Shown one piece after another: positions 58,621-64,000 of a stretch of 64,000 nt of DNA. Under the pieces are notes generated by a model, which saw only the letters and a program-made list of their open reading frames with translations, had not been told where the DNA came from and did no database searches. How positions within the stretch are numbered: the stretch's first letter is position 1; each line of letters starts with the position of its first letter. Source of the DNA: Rubrobacter sp. (lineage in GTDB: Bacteria; Actinomycetota; Rubrobacteria; Rubrobacterales; Rubrobacteraceae); the NCBI GenBank assembly GCA_013697825.1, contig JACCWD010000113.1, forward strand, positions 1 through 64,000. The letters run 5' to 3'. The position numbers were made by a program, and so were the translations under genes.

Positions 58621-58850
58621 ATGATGGACGCATTCATCCGGACTCCATATCGCACCGAACCCGGTCGGCGAATTCCACGACATATCTCCGCAACGTTCGT
58701 ATATCGGCGAAGGAAGTCGGCCCGGTGGGTCGCCTCCACGTTCGGATGAGGCTCACGGAGAAAGGAAGCGAGTCGCGTCCGGCGCGTGGCCGACGGCTTC
58801 CTCTCACAGCGAGTTTCGTGAGGAATCATCCTCACGAAATCCGCAGCGTT

Positions 58851-58922
58851 TCAGCCAGTCAGCCAATCAGCAATTCAGCTTTTTGCTTTTGCTGACAAGC
58901 TGAATTGCTGACACGCTGACAA
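58851..58922. repeat. Octad hairpin array (9 x 8 nt) between holA and comEC
   Basis: TCAGCCAG TCAGCCAA TCAGCAAT TCAGCTTT TTGCTTTT GCTGACAA GCTGAATT GCTGACAC GCTGACAA. Confidence 0.85.
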
Positions 58923-58958
58923 GCGCGAAGCGGAAGGCGAAGCGGAAGCGATCCGCCA

Positions 58959-60578
58959 TCACACGCTCGCAAGGCTCGCGAGCATGAGCCAAAGCGCCGT
59001 CCATACGACGAGGATGGCCGCCCAGAAAATCCACCGCTCTTCGGGGAGAAAGTTTTGGCAAAGGGCGGCGGGTACGCACCCGACATAGAAAAACGCGATC
59101 ATGAGCAAACTCACGCCCGGTGTCGAGACGGTGGCGAGCGGGAGCGACGCGGCGACCTCCGCGACGGTTTCGAGAGCCGATACGAGGAAGCCGTTCACAA
59201 AATTGAGCGGGAAGGCGAGGAGCGGGAGACCTTGACCGACGATGGCCGCGAGAAGCCCGAGCGTGAGGATCGGGCCGGAGAGCGGAACCGCCACGAGGTT
59301 CGTAAGAACTCCGACGACCGAAACCTCCCCGAAGGAGGCGACGATGATCGGGGCGGTCGCAATTTGCGCGGCGAGCGACACGGCGAGGAGGTTCGGCACG
59401 ACTTCGGGCAAGTTCACGAACGGTCGGAGGATCGTATTTTCGAGGAGCTTTTTCAGCGGCTTCCGAAGGAGGAGAATCCCGAATACGGCGGCGACGGAAA
59501 GTTGGAAGCCCGCGCTGTACACGAGCATCGGGTTGTACGCGAGGACGAGCGCGAGCATCGCCGCCATGAAGTGGAGCGGGGAAAGTTGGCGCCCGAGAAC
59601 CCCCGCGAGAAGCACGGGCGTCGCCACCACCCCGGCCCGTATCGCCGAGGGCGGCGCCCCCGCGACGAGGATGTACAGTCAAATGAGGACGAGCGTGATG
59701 GCGACTCTCGGCACGAGCGGAACGGCGAAGGAGCGGAGCGCGAAGTATATGAGCGCCGTGAGGATCGCGACGTGTTGCCCGGATATCGCCAAAATGTGCG
59801 TTACGCCGGACTTCCGGAACGCTTCGTCCACCTCCTCGGGGATGAGGGAGCGGTCGCCGAGGACCATGCCGCGCACGATGGAGGACTCCTTCGGGCGGAG
59901 GCCGTATCCGAGGGCGGTGTCGGTGCGGCGATGGACGGCACCGATCCAGCCACGCTCATCGTCCACCGGAGACGCCCCGATGCCCTCGACGACAGCGGAT
60001 ATGCGTTTAGTCGAGAGATAGCGGGCATAGTCGAAGCTGATCTCGGCGGAGTCGGGGAGCGATATCTCTCCGTCCACCCGCACCCGGTCCCCCACCCCGA
60101 CACCATCGAGTCCGGGAACGAACACCTCGACCCCGCCACCGCGAAGGATCTCCTCGTCGTCATGCCAGAGATGCTCGACCCGAACGTCGGCCCGGTGTCC
60201 GTATCCGCTCTGCACAGGCGGGGAGGCCACGACTCCGACTATGGAGACTTCGCCCGGCTCGATCGCGCCAAGCTCCTCCAAAGGATCCGGCGCGGAGGCG
60301 TGGAGAGCGGCGACCGCGGTTCCGCCGACGACGAAGAGCGAAGCGAGGAGCGCCATGAGCCGCCACTCGTCCGGCACGAGACCCTTCGAGAACATCGCCC
60401 CGAGCGAGACGACGACGCTCGCGAGGACGAGCATCGGTGAGATCGGCGGTACGACGGTGGCGAGGGCGATGCTCGCCGCGACCGTGATCGCCCACGGCTC
60501 CAGCCTCACGGGCGGGCGGAGATCGAGGTCGAGCGCCGGGCCGGGATGGGCCTCGGAGGGTGTTTCAGACTTTTGCAA
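58959..60578 (-). pseudogene. comEC: ComEC/Rec2 competence DNA channel, interrupted by an in-frame TGA at 59681-59679
   Basis: N-part FRKSGVTHILAISGQHVAILTALIYF...VAITLVLI, TGA, then LYILVAGAPPSAIRAGVVATPVLLAGVLGRQLSPLHFMAAMLALVLAYNPMLVYSAGFQLSVAAVFGIL in the same frame. Confidence 0.88.
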
Positions 60579-60975
60579 AGGGCTTTATCTTCCGGATCGT
60601 CTTCGGCCCGATGCCGGAGACTTCCTGCAATTCGTCCACGGCGTCGAACCTCCCGTTCGCCGTCCGGTGCTCGATGATCGCCTCGGCGGTCGCCGGGCCA
60701 ACCTGCGGAAGCTCGTCGAGTTCCTCCTCGTCGGCGGTGTTTATGTCTATTGTGAGCGAGCCTTCCTCCTCGACCGCGAGTTCTTCGAGGGAAGCCGTAT
60801 ACACGACCTCCGGAGCCTTCTCCGAAACGCGAGAAGCATAGAAAGCTCCACCGACGAGAAGGGCGACGACGAGACATGAGACGACGATCCGGGTTCGCCA
60901 TTCAGGTGGCACGGTGGGGTTATGGGAGTCGGACTCCCGCTTTTTGCGGGTCGTAGTGTCGAAACCTTCCGGCAA
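60565..60975 (-). CDS. comEA: ComEA helix-hairpin-helix DNA-binding protein
   Basis: TM anchor; IDINTADEEELDELPQVGPATAEAIIEHRTANGRFDAVDELQEVSGIGPKTIRKI. Confidence 0.92.
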   Translation of the reverse strand: MPEGFDTTTRKKRESDSHNPTVPPEWRTRIVVSCLVVALLVGGAFYASRVSEKAPEVVYTASLEELAVEEEGSLTIDINTADEEELDELPQVGPATAEAIIEHRTANGRFDAVDELQEVSGIGPKTIRKIKPFAKV

Positions 60976-61005
60976 CCGCTTTCCCCACGGTTGGGTAAAA
61001 AAGAG

Positions 61006-61078
61006 TGGAGCCGAGGGGGATCGAACCCCTGACCTTCGCGCTGCCAGCGCGACGCTCTCCCAGCTGAGCTACGGCCCC
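61006..61078 (-). tRNA. tRNA-Ala (GGC)
   Basis: GGGGCCGTAGCTCAGCTGGGAGAGCGTCGCGCTGGCAGCGCGAAGGTCAGGGGTTCGATCCCCCTCGGCTCCA; loop CTGGCAG. Confidence 0.95.
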
Positions 61079-61141
61079 GTAAGCCCGAAGAGTATAGTTT
61101 CGCGGGCGGGGAGTGTCAATGTGGTCGCTTCGCGACCGTTC

Positions 61142-61197
61142 CCGGTTTTCAGTTCTCGGTTCTCGGCTAAAAACTAAAAACCGAGAACCGAGAACTA
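61142..61197. repeat. Heptad hairpin array (8 x 7 nt) between rsfS and tRNA-Ala
   Basis: CCGGTTT TCAGTTC TCGGTTC TCGGCTA AAAACTA AAAACCG AGAACCG AGAACTA. Confidence 0.85.
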
Positions 61198-61590
61198 TTC
61201 ATCCCACTTCTCTTGCGGCGCGCTCCTCCACAGCGATTCGAGGCGGTAATAATCCCGCGCCTCGTCGGTGAAGATGTGGACGACGACGTCGAGGAAGTCG
61301 AGGCTTATCCACTGCGAGCCATCGTCGAGTCGCTTTGCGCGGGGGCGGTGTCCGGCTTCGATCATCTTTTCGACGATTTCTTCGGCGATGCGCTTCGTCT
61401 GGCGGTCGGTCTCGGCGCTCGTGATCACGAAATAGTCCGTGTACGAGACGTGGTCGCGGAGATCCACGATCGTTATGTCCTTGCCGAACATCTCGCTCGC
61501 CGCCCGCGCCGTCGTCTCGGCCATCTCGCGGGTGGTCGCCTCGCCGTCCGTGACACTTTGCCGCGCCGCGCCGCCGTCGGTTCCGTTCAT
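61195..61590 (-). CDS. rsfS: Ribosome silencing factor
   Basis: DITIVDLRDHVSYTDYFVITSAETDRQTKRIAEEI, WISLDFLDVVVHIFTDEARDYYRLESLW. Confidence 0.94.
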   Translation of the reverse strand: MNGTDGGAARQSVTDGEATTREMAETTARAASEMFGKDITIVDLRDHVSYTDYFVITSAETDRQTKRIAEEIVEKMIEAGHRPRAKRLDDGSQWISLDFLDVVVHIFTDEARDYYRLESLWRSAPQEKWDE

Positions 61591-62240
61591 GCGCTTCCCT
61601 CCTTCAAAGGCTCTCCTTCCTCCGTTCTTTGCCGACGCAAATCCCCCACATACAATTTCTTCTCCTTTATGATCTCGTACACTCCCTCCGGCACCATGTA
61701 CCGAACGCTCTTTCCCTGCAAAATCCTCCGCCGTATCCCCGTCGCCGATATGTCCACGCGCGAACACTCGACCGGGAATATGCGGTCGAAGTTCCGAAGC
61801 CCGGCTTCGAGATGGTCGAGCTTCGAGAGGTCGGAGCCGGGCCTCGTCGCCGCGACCATCACGACCTCTTCGAGGAGGCGGTCCGGCTCCTTCCACGTGA
61901 GGAGGTTCGACACCTCGTCCGCCCCGGTGACGAAAAACCACTCGTTCTCGGGGTGCTTTTCCTTGAGGAGCGGCACCGTCTCGACGGTGTGCATGGCACG
62001 TCCGGCGTCGATTTCTATGCGGTCCACCTCGAAGCGGTCGTTCTTTTCGACGGCGGCGTGAACCATCTCGCATCGGTCTTCGGCGCTCGCACGCACACTC
62101 GACGCGGCCTTGTGGGGCGGTATGCCGCCCGGCACGAAGAGGACTTTGTCGAGGCGCATCTCCTCCACGACTTGCTCGGCGATGATCATATGCCCGAGAT
62201 GAACCGGGTCGAAAGTCCCGCCGAATATTCCGACCCTCAT
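61587..62240 (-). CDS. nadD: Nicotinate-nucleotide adenylyltransferase
   Basis: VGIFGGTFDPVHLGHMIIAEQ, VPGGIPPHK, SATGIRRRILQGKSVRYMVPEGVYEII. Confidence 0.95.
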   Translation of the reverse strand: MRVGIFGGTFDPVHLGHMIIAEQVVEEMRLDKVLFVPGGIPPHKAASSVRASAEDRCEMVHAAVEKNDRFEVDRIEIDAGRAMHTVETVPLLKEKHPENEWFFVTGADEVSNLLTWKEPDRLLEEVVMVAATRPGSDLSKLDHLEAGLRNFDRIFPVECSRVDISATGIRRRILQGKSVRYMVPEGVYEIIKEKKLYVGDLRRQRTEEGEPLKEGSA

Positions 62241-62337
62241 CGAAGCCCCCTCCCGCTCACGCCATCCCCGCCACCGTTGCCGGAGAGACGGGACTCCGCG
62301 AGGGCGTGAAGAGGAAACCGCGCGTATGGACTCGGTG

Positions 62338-63588
62338 TCATTGGAAATCGAACTCCATCTCCCCGATCCTCACTTCGTCGCCCGTCTCCGCGCCCGCCCG
62401 CCGGAGAGCCGCTATGACGCCCTTCCGGTCGAGCTCGCGCCATCCATGCTCGGCACCCTCCCGGCTGTCCCAGTCCGTCTTCAACGCGATCCTCTCGACC
62501 TCCTCGCCGCGAACCACGTACACGCCGTCCTCCTCCTCGACGCGCATCCCCGCTCGTTCGGGGCGGAACGTTCGATGCTCGCGCCTCTCCTCCCCGTCTT
62601 CGCCGCTCGCGGTCGGCTCGTCCTTCATCTCGCGGAGCTTCGCCTCGAAGAGGTCACGGAGTTCCTCGACTCCCTCGCCCGTCTCGGCGGAGATGTGGAG
62701 AGCGCCGGGGAAGGCTTCCCGGAGATACTCGCGGAGTTCACCGTCGAGGAGATCCACTTTGTTCAAAGCCACGACAGTCGGTTTATTCGAGAGTCTCGCC
62801 GCATAAAGCTCGGCCCGAAGGGTGCCTTCCGCGCCTTCGGGGTCTTCGCTCGCGTCGAGGATGATCGCGATGAGCCTCGCCCGCGCGATGTGCCGGAGAA
62901 AACGATTCCCGAGTCCCCGCCCCTCGCTCGCCCCGGATATGAGTCCGGGAATATCCGCGACGACGAAGGGGTTCGCGTACTCTTTCTCATCCACGACCCC
63001 GAGCCTCGGCGAGAGCGTCGTGAACGGATAATCCCCCACCTTCGGGCGGGCCGCGGAAAGGGCGGCGAGGAGCGACGACTTCCCGGCATTCGGAAGCCCG
63101 ACGAGCCCCACATCCGAAAGAATGCGAAGCTCGAGCCGGATGTCGCGCTCCTCGCCCGGCAATCCTCTTTCCCGGAAGGCCGGAGCCTGGCGCGTCGAGG
63201 TGGCGAAGGAGGCGTTTCCGCGTCCGGCTTCGCCGCCTCGGGCGACGATGAATTCGTCCCCCGTCTCGGCGAGGTCGGCCAAAAGCCCGTCTTCGTCGAA
63301 GATGAGGGTGCCGATGGGGACTTCGAGGGTGATGTTTTCGCCGCGTTCCCCGGTTCGGTTGTTTCCGGAGCCGTGTCGGCCGCGGTCGGCCTTTATGACG
63401 TTCCGGTATGCGAGGTGTTCGAGGGTCGCGAGGTCTTCAGTGGCACGAATGAGGATCGAGCCACCGTCGCCGCCGCGGCCACCGTCGGGGCCGCCGCGGG
63501 GCTTGAATTTCTCGCGATTGAAAGAGACGCTGCCGTCGCCGCCGCGTCCGGCGCGAACGACGAAACGGGCTTCATCAATAAACTGCAA
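62338..63588 (-). CDS. obgE: GTPase ObgE/CgtA
   Basis: Obg fold FIDEARFVVRAGRGGDGSVSFNREKFKPRGGPDGGRGGDGGS, DVGLVGLPNAGKSSLLAALSAARPKVGDYPFTTL; OCT domain. Confidence 0.96.
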   Translation of the reverse strand: MQFIDEARFVVRAGRGGDGSVSFNREKFKPRGGPDGGRGGDGGSILIRATEDLATLEHLAYRNVIKADRGRHGSGNNRTGERGENITLEVPIGTLIFDEDGLLADLAETGDEFIVARGGEAGRGNASFATSTRQAPAFRERGLPGEERDIRLELRILSDVGLVGLPNAGKSSLLAALSAARPKVGDYPFTTLSPRLGVVDEKEYANPFVVADIPGLISGASEGRGLGNRFLRHIARARLIAIILDASEDPEGAEGTLRAELYAARLSNKPTVVALNKVDLLDGELREYLREAFPGALHISAETGEGVEELRDLFEAKLREMKDEPTASGEDGEERREHRTFRPERAGMRVEEEDGVYVVRGEEVERIALKTDWDSREGAEHGWRELDRKGVIAALRRAGAETGDEVRIGEMEFDFQ

Positions 63589-63616
63589 GGGGGCTAAGAA
63601 CCCCCGTGGAGCGGTC

Positions 63617-63892
63617 TCAGGCCGTGGCCTCCCCCACTAGCGCGTCGTCCATGACGCTCACCACGCCCCGGCCCCGGCTCTTCGCGAACGTCACGCGACC
63701 GTCGATCTTCGCGAAGAGCGTGTCGTCGGAGCCTTTCCCGACATTGAGGCCCGGATGAACCTTCGTGCCACGCTGCCGGATGATGATGCTCCCAGCCGTT
63801 ACGGGCGTGCCGCCGTACGCCTTCACGCCGAGCCGCCGACCTTCCGAGTCGCGCCCGTTGCGCGAGGAGCCTCCACCTTTCTTATGCGCCAT
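63617..63892 (-). CDS. rpmA: 50S ribosomal protein L27
   Basis: [48 protein letters not shown]. Confidence 0.96.
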   Translation of the reverse strand: MAHKKGGGSSRNGRDSEGRRLGVKAYGGTPVTAGSIIIRQRGTKVHPGLNVGKGSDDTLFAKIDGRVTFAKSRGRGVVSVMDDALVGEATA

Positions 63893-63894
63893 TG

Positions 63895-64000
63895 TTAAAC
63901 CTCCGTGACCCGGATGCGGGTCTGTTCCTGCCGATGCCCGGTCTTCTTCCGGTGATCCTTCTTCGGCTTGTACTTGTAAATGTGGATCTTGTTTCCACGA
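63895..64000 (-). CDS. rplU: 50S ribosomal protein L21, C-terminal part (truncated by window edge)
   Basis: ...[31 protein letters not shown]. Confidence 0.9.
   Translation of the reverse strand, partial: RGNKIHIYKYKPKKDHRKKTGHRQEQTRIRVTEV

Noticed and set aside
58490-58835. Extension of holA-side ORFs (58014..58835, 57905..58633) as genes
   Set aside because: These frames overlap holA in the wrong frame and contain the tandem 14-mers; no protein-like signal.
58851-58922. Possible CRISPR array
   Set aside because: 8-nt period without spacers and with a central inversion; no cas genes nearby. It is a hairpin repeat array instead.

Overview
64-kb window of high-GC chromosomal DNA. Gene order and protein character suggest a Rubrobacter-like actinobacterium; this is inferred, not confirmed by a search. 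Nearly everything is on the minus strand. Contents from left to right: (1) a small accessory edge with a possible transposase 5' end, a hypothetical protein, NTF2-like, DUF2182 and DUF1326 proteins, and a divergent SARP/BTAD-AAA-TPR regulator followed by DUF4242 genes; (2) a pyrimidine operon pyrR-pyrB-pyrC-carA-carB-(solo hicB)-pyrK-pyrD with a candidate PyrR-binding loop; (3) an M29 peptidase, rluA-type synthase and DUF167; (4) a division/cell-wall cluster mraZ-rsmH-ftsL-ftsI-murF-mraY-murD-ftsW-murG-murC-ftsQ-ftsA-ftsZ-pgeF-yggS-sepF-proC-yggT-divIVA that lacks murE and murB; (5) tRNA-CAU and tRNA-Asn; (6) dnaG interrupted by a 380-aa LAGLIDADG intein placed exactly at a zinc-ligand cysteine; (7) dgt, recO, deoC, era, methyltransferase, cdd, dgkA, ybeY, 7TM-HD, phoH, yqeY, rsmE, dnaJ, hrcA, lepA, rpsT(+), holA; (8) comEC split by one in-frame TGA, comEA, tRNA-Ala, rsfS, nadD, obgE, rpmA and partial rplU. 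The strongest unusual signals are the DnaG zinc-finger intein, two related families of intergenic hairpin arrays built from 7-nt and 8-nt units that often sit at stop codons, the comEC in-frame TGA, a CTG-started mraZ with MraZ boxes overlapping its Shine-Dalgarno, a PyrR loop, a 22-bp repeat upstream of the SARP gene, and a solo HicB inside the pyr operon.
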